Below are positions 1 through 5,870 of a stretch of 6,576 bases of DNA, piece after piece (the stretch's first letter is position 1; every line of letters begins with the position of its first letter). The DNA is from Armatimonadota bacterium (GTDB lineage Bacteria; Armatimonadota; UBA5829): positions 1 through 6,576 of the forward strand of contig JAOAGX010000123.1 of NCBI GenBank assembly GCA_026415535.1, in the 5' to 3' direction. The notes under the pieces were generated by a model. It did no database searches, had not been told where the DNA came from, and worked only from the letters and a program-made list of their open reading frames with translations. The position numbers and the translations under genes are program-made.

Positions 1-19
1 AGATGTGTATAAGAGACAG
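1..19. other. Tn5/Nextera mosaic-end adapter (complete)
   Basis: The first 19 bases, AGATGTGTATAAGAGACAG, are exactly the hyperactive-Tn5 mosaic end used in tagmentation libraries. This is library sequence, not genome. Native DNA begins at 20, and the minus-strand reading frame that runs off this end is only artificially open through the adapter. Confidence 0.98.
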
Positions 20-882
20 TAGAAGTAGTAAGGGTTGCCGCCGTTCCAGTCATGGTCATAGTTCATCTGGAACTTCATCACGGTGGCGTTCGTAACGTCG
101 ATTTCCGGGTAGCAGAAGTAGCTCCAGTTCGAACCTTCGTTGCCTATGATACAGTAGCCAACATCGCAGGCCAACGCAAAGTCCATCTGATTGGAGGGCA
201 TGTTCAGCGTAAAGTTATGCACTGTGTTCCAAGGTGTCCACGATGTGCCGTCCGTTGTGTGGCGCTCGTGAAGCATGTAGCCGTTGCCGCGAGTGTAGAC
301 GTAAAGTGTGTTGCCAATGGTTACGGCGACCGGAGCTGTTGTAGAGTATCCGCCGAGGTTTACCCAGGTGCTCCAACCTGTAGCGCCGTTTGCAGATCGA
401 GAGTAGTATATCTCTTTTGTGTTGCGACCTCGCACGAATACATACATATAGCCGTTGAAGTAGGCCGCTGAAGGCGCCGTGTCAATGTCGCCGCCGATGT
501 CGAGCCAAGTCGAGTAGTTTGAGCCGTCGGTTGTGCGGCTTACGAAGCAGTGATTGTTGGTTCCGCGCGCGAAAACGCTGATGTAGTAGGTGGAACCGGT
601 GACCCCGGTAGCCGCAGCTGGGAAACTATAGGTGGTTCCGCCTGGTTTGTTGACCCAACTGCCCCAGTACGTTCCATCGGTTGTTCTATACCATATAGAG
701 TTGTTTCGGCGAGCGTAGATATAGCAATTGTTGTTGAGTCGCGCACACGCACCGGCGCACGGTGTCCAGGCGTCGTCACCTGAGTAGGTTGCAAAGACCG
801 GTGTCGAGAGCGTCAAAAGAAGAAAAACCAGAGGTGCGATCGTGGCAACCACGATCAGCATAGCAAAATACCTTCTCATCAT
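20..882 (-). CDS. Secreted beta-propeller, PLL/DUF346-like lectin-type protein, C-terminus missing
   Basis: The minus-strand frame is open from ATG 882 to the library end, giving 287 complete codons. An AGGAGGG Shine-Dalgarno site (plus-strand 886-892) precedes the start; a second ATG follows directly (879). Residues 1-31 form a signal peptide: MMRR charges, a hydrophobic core, and likely cleavage after VFA (29-31). The mature part has a repeat of about 46-50 residues. Aromatic strands near 55-61, 102-110, 147-154 and 194-201 (Y/F-x-R-G/R-x-N) alternate with DG..W..W motifs near 69-76, 119-126, 165-173 and 211-218. I read these as at least four blades of a propeller resembling the PLL-like fucose-lectin/DUF346 families. 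Sugar binding is inferred. Seven cysteines (42, 46, 53, 111, 239, 244, 257) suggest disulphides in an exported protein. From about residue 225 the repeat is lost and a different segment begins. A sialidase-like or other propeller is possible. Existence of the gene is near certain; its ligand is unknown. Confidence 0.88.
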
Positions 883-1171
883 TTCCCTCCTGTCCTTTTT
901 GGCGTAATGTGTCGCAGCTATGTTCTTTTGGTTATTGCCAAATCGTTCTAGCTATATCAGTAAGTTGCCACCATCTCCTTTTTTATTCTGATTTCTACAG
1001 GCAATGTGGTGATTATGCCCGGATTCTATGTCAAGGCTGGGCTTGTTGTCAAGGGGTTTTTAGAAAGGGGCCGTTAATATGAAACATATCCCCAACGTTT
1101 TTAGTGATTCGGCGCTCCTTGACCGATTTGTAGTGGAGCGCTTTTGTGAAGCTTTTGTGGAAGCCAACTGT
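883..1171. other. Intergenic region between the lectin-like gene and the mobile-element remnant
   Basis: This 289-bp stretch holds the minus-strand lectin promoter and its leader (about 883-1016) and the 5' part of a short plus-strand ORF beginning at 1079. The leader is AT-rich with an A-run near 980-985. I recognise no riboswitch consensus and no terminator in it. Confidence 0.6.
1023..1052 (-). promoter_or_regulatory. Sigma70-like promoter for the lectin-like gene
   Basis: Read on the minus strand: TTGACA (1052-1047, 6/6), an 18-nt spacer, then TAGAAT (1028-1023, 5/6). The predicted transcript starts near 1016, giving a leader of about 135 nt before ATG 882. A second perfect TTGACA lies at 1034-1029, but nothing at standard spacing matches a -10 box. 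The match is good by eye; no mapping data. Confidence 0.6.
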
Positions 1172-1201
1172 GAGCCTATCCCGTCGTTAGTGGGAAGTTG
1201 A
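1079..1201 (+). CDS. Short 40-codon ORF, probably a gene start interrupted by the insertion element
   Basis: ATG 1079 is preceded by AAAGGGG (1064-1070) at 8 nt, a plausible ribosome site. The frame reads MKHIPNVFSDSALLDRFVVE and continues to TGA 1199-1201. The last ten codons lie inside the left terminal repeat of the element starting at 1172, so the native protein probably continued differently. I find no continuation on the far side of the element. The product is unrecognised, with no signal peptide or membrane segment. It may be a decapitated gene, a genuine small protein, or chance. Confidence 0.3.
   Translation: MKHIPNVFSDSALLDRFVVERFCEAFVEANCEPIPSLVGS
1172..1200 (+). repeat. Left terminal inverted repeat of the element
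   Basis: It begins GAGCCTATCCC and ends GGGAAGTTG. It pairs with 1482-1510 at 20 of 29 positions, with no gap. The GAG...TCCC form at the tip resembles ends of IS256-group elements, from memory of the family. Confidence 0.7.
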
Positions 1202-1207
1202 GTAAGC

Positions 1208-1278
1208 TGGTGGTTCGACTCTGACCGGTTCTGGTAGAATCGGTTTGGAAACTCGTCAAGAAAGGAGACGAACCACCA
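1208..1278 (+). promoter_or_regulatory. Nested hairpin over the former transposase start: likely read-through protection
   Basis: TGGTGGTTCG (1208-1217) and CGAACCACCA (1269-1278) are a perfect 10-bp inverted repeat; the right arm ends at the base before ATG 1279. Inside lies a second stem, ACCGGTTCT (1224-1232) with AGAATCGGT (1236-1244), nine pairs including one G-U. A TGG-TAGAAT extended -10 motif (1232-1240) sits in the inner stem, so native transcripts starting near 1247 would lack the left arm. Transcripts reading in from outside would form the outer stem beside the AAAGGAG ribosome site (1261-1267). This matches the logic known for IS10 and IS50; its use here is inferred. Confidence 0.5.
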
Positions 1279-1304
1279 ATGCAGTTCGAATACGGACCCC
1301 TCGG

Positions 1305-1463
1305 GTCACGAACTGGCAGGACGGGTCGATGGTCATGAGGGGGGCCGCTTTCGGCTTCCTTGCAACCGAAAAGAACTTCAGGAGGGTGATGGGCTACAGA
1401 GACATGTGGATTCTCGCCGCCGCGCTTGGTCGCAACGTTGACCACGAAAGTCCGGCGGCGTAG
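1305..1463 (+). pseudogene. Transposase C-terminal remnant, IS256/mutator type
   Basis: About 52 codons remain, ending at TAG 1461-1463. The tail shows the pattern of mutator-type transposase C-termini: a W-x-D-G-x-M element (NWQDGSM), an aromatic/alanine stretch, then ATEKNFRRVMGYRDMW and ILAAALGR. The catalytic DDE residues and N-terminal domain are gone. The original start, probably ATG 1279, reads only 19 codons (MQFEYGPL..., stop TGA 1336-1338) in another frame, so the deletion junction falls near 1285-1310. Family assignment rests on remembered similarity. Confidence 0.7.
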
Positions 1464-1466
1464 AAT
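1438..1466 (+). promoter_or_regulatory. Outward-facing sigma70-like promoter at the right end of the element
   Basis: TTGACC (1438-1443, 5/6), a 17-nt spacer, then TAGAAT (1461-1466, 5/6). The first three bases of the -10 box are the transposase stop codon TAG. The predicted transcript starts near 1473, runs through the right terminal repeat and reaches the cyclase-like start at 1560 after about 87 nt. It is the best plus-strand promoter I can see upstream of the three-gene operon. Spacing is ideal; use is inferred. Confidence 0.6.
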
Positions 1467-1481
1467 AAACGAGCCACCGGC

Positions 1482-1510
1482 CAACTATCCACTATGGCTG
1501 GGACGAGCTC
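1482..1510 (-). repeat. Right terminal inverted repeat of the element
   Basis: Its reverse complement begins GAGCTCGTCCC and ends GGATAGTTG, aligning ungapped to the left repeat. It lies between the outward promoter and the operon, so it would be transcribed as part of the operon leader. Confidence 0.7.
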
Positions 1511-1559
1511 CGGCGCGATGGATGAATAATGTGATGTTGCAAAAAGCGTGGTAGGGAGA

Positions 1560-2072
1560 ATGCGTCTAATCGACCTTACACACTCCGTATCTCGAAAGTC
1601 GCGGACAGGCAACATCCCGCCGGTTGCTGTACGGTCGGCTGATGCAATTCACCTCGTCCCGCTTGACAGGCTAGTGACGCTTGCAACTGTGATTGATCTC
1701 ACGAGTCGCGTCCGCTCTGAGGAAATATCGCGCGAGGACTTGTCTCGCTTCGGACTGGCCGGTATAGCGGGTTGTATACTTCGCACCGGCTGGCTTGACA
1801 AGGTTTTGGTCGGGTGTGAGGAATACGCGCCTCCCCAGATTTCTGTGGGTGCCGCGGCATATTTGCTTGAGGCGGGGGTAAGAACAGTCGCCGCAGATTT
1901 TCCGATCACGGGCGTCGCGGCAGATCTGCTTTTGCACAACAATAGCGTATTAGTTCAATGTGTAAGCGGGTTGTCGGGTCTGAATAGGGAGGTCGTGCGT
2001 CTTATTGCCCTACCGATCAAATTCGATGACGCGGTGAGCGCCGAAGCGCGCGTCATAGCGATGGAGGACTAA
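1560..2072 (+). CDS. Cyclase-family (kynurenine formamidase-like, PF04199) protein without metal site
   Basis: The product has 170 residues; family members usually have about 200-230. It opens with MRLIDLTHSVS, the family's standard N-terminus, hence ATG 1560. An upstream GTG (1548) is possible because AGGGAG (1553-1558) sits only 1 nt from this ATG. Further family landmarks are ATVIDL (42-47), an EEIS..DL segment (54-61), ILRTGW (73-78), VRTVAADFP (107-115) and IALPIKF (149-155). Known members hydrolyse cyclic amides or N-formylkynurenine with a divalent metal held by HxGTHxDxPxH. Here the roughly 25 residues that would carry that motif are absent between residues 10 and 40. The later conserved His and the Glu of the V-E-N-L segment are also replaced (VQC at 132-134). 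No frame near 1560-1680 restores the motif, so this is not a simple frameshift. It is probably catalytically dead: a regulator, partner or decaying gene. It is the first gene of the operon. Confidence 0.75.
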   Translation: MRLIDLTHSVSRKSRTGNIPPVAVRSADAIHLVPLDRLVTLATVIDLTSRVRSEEISREDLSRFGLAGIAGCILRTGWLDKVLVGCEEYAPPQISVGAAAYLLEAGVRTVAADFPITGVAADLLLHNNSVLVQCVSGLSGLNREVVRLIALPIKFDDAVSAEARVIAMED

Positions 2073-2073
2073 A

Positions 2074-2979
2074 GTGAAACTCGTAAGCTACCACCGCAAA
2101 GACGGTGAGGAGCGAATCGGAATTTGGCGTGAGGATCTTGGAGGTCCTTACGACCTGGTCCGTGCAATTATGCTTTACAGCATCGCAATCGATGAGATGG
2201 TTCCGCCGATCGTAGACATGCTCGACTTGTTGCAAGCCGAGATGGTTGACGTTGAAACGCTAAGAGAGATCGAGGAATTTGTTAACCACACTGGATTGAT
2301 AGAACAGCTCTCCGACGCCGACTACTTCAAGCTCATAGCTCCTATACCACGCCCTGGAGCAGTCTACGCACTTGGTCGCAACTATCCGGCGCACGCTCGG
2401 GAAAGCGGCGTGGATATTCCCGAGGAGCCGATAGTGTTTGCCAAAGCCCCGACTGCCGTGATTGGGCCAGACGAGGACGTGGTCTACAAGAAGTGGCTCA
2501 CGCGTGTGGACCCCGAGGCAGAACTTGCCGTCGTTATCGGTAAGCAGGGGTCAAACATATCCGAGGAGGACGCGCCTTCATACATTGCCGGATACACTTG
2601 CCTTAACGACGTGACCGCTCGCGACATTCAAAGCAAGGACCTGGCCAACTCGCACCCGTGGTTCAGGAGCAAGAGCATTGAGACGTTTTGTCCGATGGGG
2701 CCGTGGATCGTGTTGACTGACGAAATTAGTTTACCGCTTGAGCTTGATGTGACCCTTCGCGTCAACGGCGAAATCCGCCAGAAAGATAACACTCGCAACA
2801 TGACCTTCAGCGTGCCGTATCTTATTAGTTGGATCTCGCGTTATCATACATTGTATCCTGGCGACGTGATTTCGACTGGCACGCCTGAGGGTATGAAGCC
2901 TGTTTTCCCGGGTGATGTGATGGAGGTCGAGGTCGAAAAAGTGGGAGTGCTGAGAAACAGAGTGGTGGCGGAAAGTTGA
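2074..2979 (+). CDS. Fumarylacetoacetate hydrolase (FAH) family enzyme
   Basis: The 301-residue product has the usual two parts: an N-terminal domain (1 to ~90) and an FAH catalytic domain (~93-300). Visible signatures are YALGRNYPAH (98-107), the metal ligands DPEAE (147-151, Glu148 and Glu150) with Asp179 in LNDVTARD, KS.E.F.PMGPW (200-211), RVNGE (229-233) and ISTGTPEGM (266-274). The family cleaves or decarboxylates beta-keto acids in the cytoplasm, using Mg or Mn: acylpyruvases, 2-hydroxyhepta-2,4-diene-1,7-dioate isomerases and oxaloacetate decarboxylases. Which reaction applies cannot be read from sequence. GTG start 2074 is fixed by GGAGG (2063-2067) at 6 nt, located inside the end of the cyclase-like gene one base upstream. 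The two are therefore probably translationally coupled. Confidence 0.9.
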   Translation: MKLVSYHRKDGEERIGIWREDLGGPYDLVRAIMLYSIAIDEMVPPIVDMLDLLQAEMVDVETLREIEEFVNHTGLIEQLSDADYFKLIAPIPRPGAVYALGRNYPAHARESGVDIPEEPIVFAKAPTAVIGPDEDVVYKKWLTRVDPEAELAVVIGKQGSNISEEDAPSYIAGYTCLNDVTARDIQSKDLANSHPWFRSKSIETFCPMGPWIVLTDEISLPLELDVTLRVNGEIRQKDNTRNMTFSVPYLISWISRYHTLYPGDVISTGTPEGMKPVFPGDVMEVEVEKVGVLRNRVVAES

Positions 2980-4187
2980 GTCGGCCGACTGTCGCCGAGG
3001 TTGATCTATCGGCTATTAAAGACAACATAAGGGCTATTCGGGCGAGGGTCGGCCCGAAGGTTAAGATTATCCCGGCGGTTAAGGCCGATGCCTATGGTCA
3101 CGGAGCCGTGGCTGTGAGTCTCGCGTGTCTAGATGCAGGCGCGGACATTCTAGGTGTGGCTTGTGTCGACGAGGCGATCGAACTTCGGAACGCCGGAATA
3201 CAAGCTCTGATCCTAATTTTGGGCTGCAGCCTGATTTCGGATGCCGAAGCCGTTGTCGAGCACGACTTAATTGCCACATGTTGCGATGCCTCATTTGCGC
3301 GTGCGCTTTCGAGGTCGGCCGAAAAACGCGGCAAAACGGCGTGGGTTCACGTCAAGGTTGATACCGGGATGGGTCGGATCGGGGTGCGTCCTGAGGACGC
3401 GATTAACTTTGTGCATGAGGTTGCAGCTCTACCCAACCTGCGCGTTGATGGCATATTCACGCATTTCCCAAGCGCCGACGAGCCCGACCGTTCGTTCACG
3501 ATGTCTCAGATCGCGACTTTCAAGAAAATTGTCTTCGGCCTCAACCACGATTTTCCAGAGCGTTCATCCTGGGCGGTTTCGTCCATCTCAACGGCTAAAT
3601 CTCCGGCAGACCTGCGAATCATTGCCCATGCCTCTAACAGCGCCGGCATACTAGCCTATCCGGAAGCCGACTTCGACGCTGTGCGACCTGGGATCATGAT
3701 CTACGGCTGCTATCCATCGGAGCATGTGCCGCGGTCGGTTTCTGTTCGCGAGGCCTTGACTCTTAAGACTCGGATAGTCTTTCTCAAGCAGTGTGAGCCT
3801 GGTACTTGCATCAGTTACGGTCGCACGCATGTTACCAGCCGGAGGTGTTTGATCGCTACGATTCCTGTTGGGTATGCGGATGGTTATTCTAGGCGGCTTT
3901 CGAATCTCGGCGAGGTTGCTGTAAAAGGCGTGCGCGTGCCAGTTGTGGGTCGTGTTTGTATGGACCAGACTATGATCGACGTGACCGATGTTCCGGGTGT
4001 GGCCTTGGGCGACGAGGTGGTACTATACGGCGGCGGATATGATTACTTGAGCGTCGCGCGGGTAGCCGAACTTATAGGGACGATACCGTACGAGGTATTT
4101 TGTTCCATAAGCTCGCGGGTGCCGAGGGTGTACGTCGATTCGCCGGAGTTGAGTGGCCGAACGCAAAGTATTCGGAGCACAGCGTAA
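2976..4187 (+). CDS. alr: Alanine racemase (PLP-dependent)
   Basis: It interconverts L- and D-alanine, supplying D-Ala for peptidoglycan, in the cytoplasm. The PLP lysine is Lys36 in PAVKADAYGHG. Also visible are KVDTGMGRIG (127-136), the H-x-S-N-S segment (218-222), RPGIMIYG (237-244), the catalytic Tyr300 in PVGYADGY, GRVCMDQ (325-331) and the SSRVPRVY end (379-386). These place it in the fold-type III racemase family. At 403 residues it is longer than the usual ~360-380. A Ser/Ala-rich stretch around 190-213 looks like an insertion, and 13 residues trail the normal end. The start is TTG 2976, overlapping the upstream stop by four bases (TTGA); family alignment (RPTVAEVDLSAI) supports it, though the ribosome site is poor (GGCGGA). 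That suggests coupled translation. Substrate could be broader than alanine. Confidence 0.93.
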   Translation: MSRPTVAEVDLSAIKDNIRAIRARVGPKVKIIPAVKADAYGHGAVAVSLACLDAGADILGVACVDEAIELRNAGIQALILILGCSLISDAEAVVEHDLIATCCDASFARALSRSAEKRGKTAWVHVKVDTGMGRIGVRPEDAINFVHEVAALPNLRVDGIFTHFPSADEPDRSFTMSQIATFKKIVFGLNHDFPERSSWAVSSISTAKSPADLRIIAHASNSAGILAYPEADFDAVRPGIMIYGCYPSEHVPRSVSVREALTLKTRIVFLKQCEPGTCISYGRTHVTSRRCLIATIPVGYADGYSRRLSNLGEVAVKGVRVPVVGRVCMDQTMIDVTDVPGVALGDEVVLYGGGYDYLSVARVAELIGTIPYEVFCSISSRVPRVYVDSPELSGRTQSIRSTA

Positions 4188-4491
4188 TTGCCGCTTTGCC
4201 GACGGATCTAGGTATCCCACCGTGTTCTATAAGTTTGGACCCGGGGTAGGTTCCTTACCAGACTAATATTTACGGCGATCGAGACGCTGCGTTCGGTTTG
4301 CTTAGTGGTCTGGAATTTTCGCCTGCTACGTTACGCCTATTTGCAAGGCTGTGGTTCACACAGCGCTCCGCAGAGATTCGCGAGTTTTGCAGCAAGAGGA
4401 ATTCGCCCGAGCTTTGGCAAAGGTGTTTTTGATGTAATTCGCGCTTTGTTAGTCGAGTTGTTTCGATTGGGATTGAGAGAGGAGGACTCGA
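4188..4491. other. 304-bp intergenic gap, mostly unexplained
   Basis: It lies between alr and the aminotransferase gene. I see no convincing coding frame, tRNA or U-tailed terminator. A small hairpin GCTGTG-GTTCA-CACAGC (4348-4364, 6-bp stem) is present. TATAAG (4228-4233) resembles a -10 box but lacks a partner at 16-18 nt. The aminotransferase promoter is presumably somewhere here. Confidence 0.5.
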
Positions 4492-5787
4492 ATGGCGCTC
4501 GTAGATGAGAAATTAGCTATAGACGGCGGCACGCCGGTCAAGACTACTAAGAACCCTCCAATGTACCCGGGCGGCCTTGAGATAGGCGAAGAGGAAAAGG
4601 CCGAAATACTAGAGGTTCTCGAACACAAGTATCTTTTCCGCTACTACGGCCCAGCGGATTTCCCATCCAAAGTTCGGCAGCTGGAGGTTGAGTTTGCGAA
4701 GCTTATCGGTATGGAATACGCACTTGCAGTGAACTCTTGTACCTCGGCCTTGATATGCTCGCTGGTGGCTGTAGGAGTAGGTCCGGGCGACGAAGTAATC
4801 GTGCCAGGCTATACTTTTTTTGCAAGCTGTGCTGCGATCGTGGCCGCTAAGGCGATTCCGGTCATTGCAGAGGTAGACGACTCGCTGACTCTCGACCCAG
4901 ATGACTTCGAAAAGAAAATCACTCCACGCACCAAGGCTGTGATCCCGGTTCACATGCGTGGTGTGCCTTGTGATATGGACAGAATTATGGCCATCGCTCG
5001 GAAGCATGGGCTTAAAGTAGTCGAGGACGTTGCGCAGGCGTGCGGAGGCAGCTATAAAGGCAAGCGGCTCGGTTCATTTGGCGACTGCAACGCCTTCAGC
5101 CTCCAATATCACAAGATCATAACGGCTGGCGAAGGGGGAATGGTACTAACCAACGACCAGCTTCTTTATGACCGTGCGCAGGCCTATCACGATACTGCCG
5201 CATGCTGGAGGCCTGACCGGTTTGGCCTGCCCCGATATGAAGGCGAGGTGTTTCCAGGCGTCAACTTCCGCATGAGCGAGCTTCACGGGGCGGTCGCGTT
5301 GGCCCAGCTTCGAAAACTCGATGGTCTGCTCGCCAAAATGCGCGAGAAAAAGAAGCGGATCAAAGATCAAATTGCCGACATCCCCGGCATTACGTTCAGG
5401 CGACTTAACGACGAAGCTGGTGACACTGCCATTTGCCTAATCTTCTTCCTCAAGGACGGCGAGACTACCAAGCGGTTTGCTGAGGCGCTAAGGGCAGAAG
5501 GAGTCGAGGCCGGTTGCATTTACTCCGAAGGAGTGCCTGACTGGCATATCTATGCCCATTGGAAGATGATAATGGACAAGGTGACGGCCACTCCTGAAGG
5601 CTGTCCGTATACCTGCCATTATTACACCGAACGCGGCGGAAAGGCCGAGTACAGCCCAGATATGTGTCCGAGGACAATTGACTATCTGAGCCGGACGATC
5701 CATCTGGATATTCCGCCTCAGATGACCGACGAAGACTGTGACCTGACTGCAATAGCGATACGCAAAGTCGCAAAAGCTCTGCTTTAA
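4492..5787 (+). CDS. DegT/DnrJ/EryC1/StrS-family PLP aminotransferase
   Basis: The 431-residue product is a full-length fold-type I sugar or cyclitol aminotransferase, typically moving an amino group from Glu or Gln to a keto-sugar nucleotide or keto-inositol in the cytoplasm. Motifs in order: LAIDGGTPV (8-16), VNSCTSAL (80-87), GDEVIVPGYTF (99-109), VVEDVAQACGG (176-186, Asp179 contacting the PLP ring nitrogen), FSLQYHK (202-208) with the PLP-binding Lys208 followed by TAGEGG, and NFRMSELHGA (258-267). The region 370-407 has clustered cysteines (371, 375, 392) and leads to a CPRTIDYLSRTIHLDI end. This resembles scyllo-inosose-type and related aminotransferases rather than short DegT regulators; the exact substrate is unknown. 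The start ATG 4492 has a strong GAGAGGAGG site (GGAGG 4481-4485, 6-nt spacing). It stands alone, 304 bp after alr, and is followed by a large hairpin 6 nt past its stop. Confidence 0.9.
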   Translation: MALVDEKLAIDGGTPVKTTKNPPMYPGGLEIGEEEKAEILEVLEHKYLFRYYGPADFPSKVRQLEVEFAKLIGMEYALAVNSCTSALICSLVAVGVGPGDEVIVPGYTFFASCAAIVAAKAIPVIAEVDDSLTLDPDDFEKKITPRTKAVIPVHMRGVPCDMDRIMAIARKHGLKVVEDVAQACGGSYKGKRLGSFGDCNAFSLQYHKIITAGEGGMVLTNDQLLYDRAQAYHDTAACWRPDRFGLPRYEGEVFPGVNFRMSELHGAVALAQLRKLDGLLAKMREKKKRIKDQIADIPGITFRRLNDEAGDTAICLIFFLKDGETTKRFAEALRAEGVEAGCIYSEGVPDWHIYAHWKMIMDKVTATPEGCPYTCHYYTERGGKAEYSPDMCPRTIDYLSRTIHLDIPPQMTDEDCDLTAIAIRKVAKALL

Positions 5788-5792
5788 GGCTT

Positions 5793-5867
5793 GTTCTAAT
5801 GGGGTGCAATGCTTTGGTCGCGCCTTTGCAAGGGCGACGTCGAATCGCTGCACCCCAGAATTAGAAC
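5793..5867. repeat. 75-nt compound hairpin just after the aminotransferase gene
   Basis: GTTCTAATGGGGTGCA (5793-5808) pairs fully with 5849-5867 apart from a 3-nt bulge (5857-5859), giving two 8-bp stems. An inner stem pairs GTCGCgCC (5817-5824) with GGGCGAC (5832-5838) around a TTTGCAA loop. No U-tract follows, so it is not a classical Rho-independent terminator. It may stabilise the 3' end, terminate less directly, or be a REP-like mobile repeat. Confidence 0.7.
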
Positions 5868-5870
5868 GGT

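Larger units (their letters stand above)
1172..1510 (+). mobile_element. Internally deleted IS256/mutator-type insertion sequence (MITE-like, ~339 bp)
   Basis: The ends form an imperfect inverted repeat: left 1172-1200 against the reverse complement of 1482-1510 matches at 20 of 29 positions, beginning GAGC in both, with TCCC and TAGTGG blocks in register. A subterminal pair follows (CTGGTGGTTCG at 1207-1217 against CGAGCCACCGG at 1470-1480). Inside are a start region with ribosome site and ATG 1279, then the C-terminal tail of a mutator-type transposase ending at TAG 1461-1463. Most of the roughly 400-residue transposase is deleted and the two parts are in different frames, so the element is non-autonomous. 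No 8-9 bp target duplication is visible (left flank CCAACTGT, right flank CGGCGCGA), which suggests an old insertion, rearranged flanks, or ends a few bases off. Confidence 0.75.

Noticed and set aside
52..471. 139-codon plus-strand frame antisense to the lectin-like gene
   Set aside because: The minus strand has a signal peptide, a ribosome site and regular repeats over the same bases. This frame has none and starts on a chance ATG.
951..985. Tiny leader peptide (ATG 974 or GTG 971, minus strand) in the lectin gene leader
   Set aside because: AAGGAG touches the ATG with no spacing and the frame is only 4-5 codons. There is no regulatory amino-acid run and no matching attenuator pair.
1161..1520. 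Target-site duplication flanking the insertion element
   Set aside because: The 8-9 bases on either side of 1172 and 1510 do not match, and shifting the ends by a few bases gives no repeat.
1560..1680. Frameshift or sequencing error hiding the cyclase metal motif
   Set aside because: The other two plus-strand frames hit stops here and contain no His-x-Gly-Thr-His pattern, so the motif is truly absent.
1560..4187. Kynurenine or aromatic-ring degradation operon (formamidase plus FAH)
   Set aside because: The formamidase-like protein lacks its metal site and no ring-cleavage or kynureninase gene is present, so the pathway name is unsupported.
4348..4364. tRNA T-arm-like GTGGTTCACAC with a hairpin
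   Set aside because: The loop is 5 nt, not 7, and no acceptor, D or anticodon arm can be drawn around it.
4305..4508. 67-codon plus-strand frame in the gap before the aminotransferase
   Set aside because: GTG start without a ribosome site, unusual composition, and an end that overlaps the aminotransferase start. No family resemblance.
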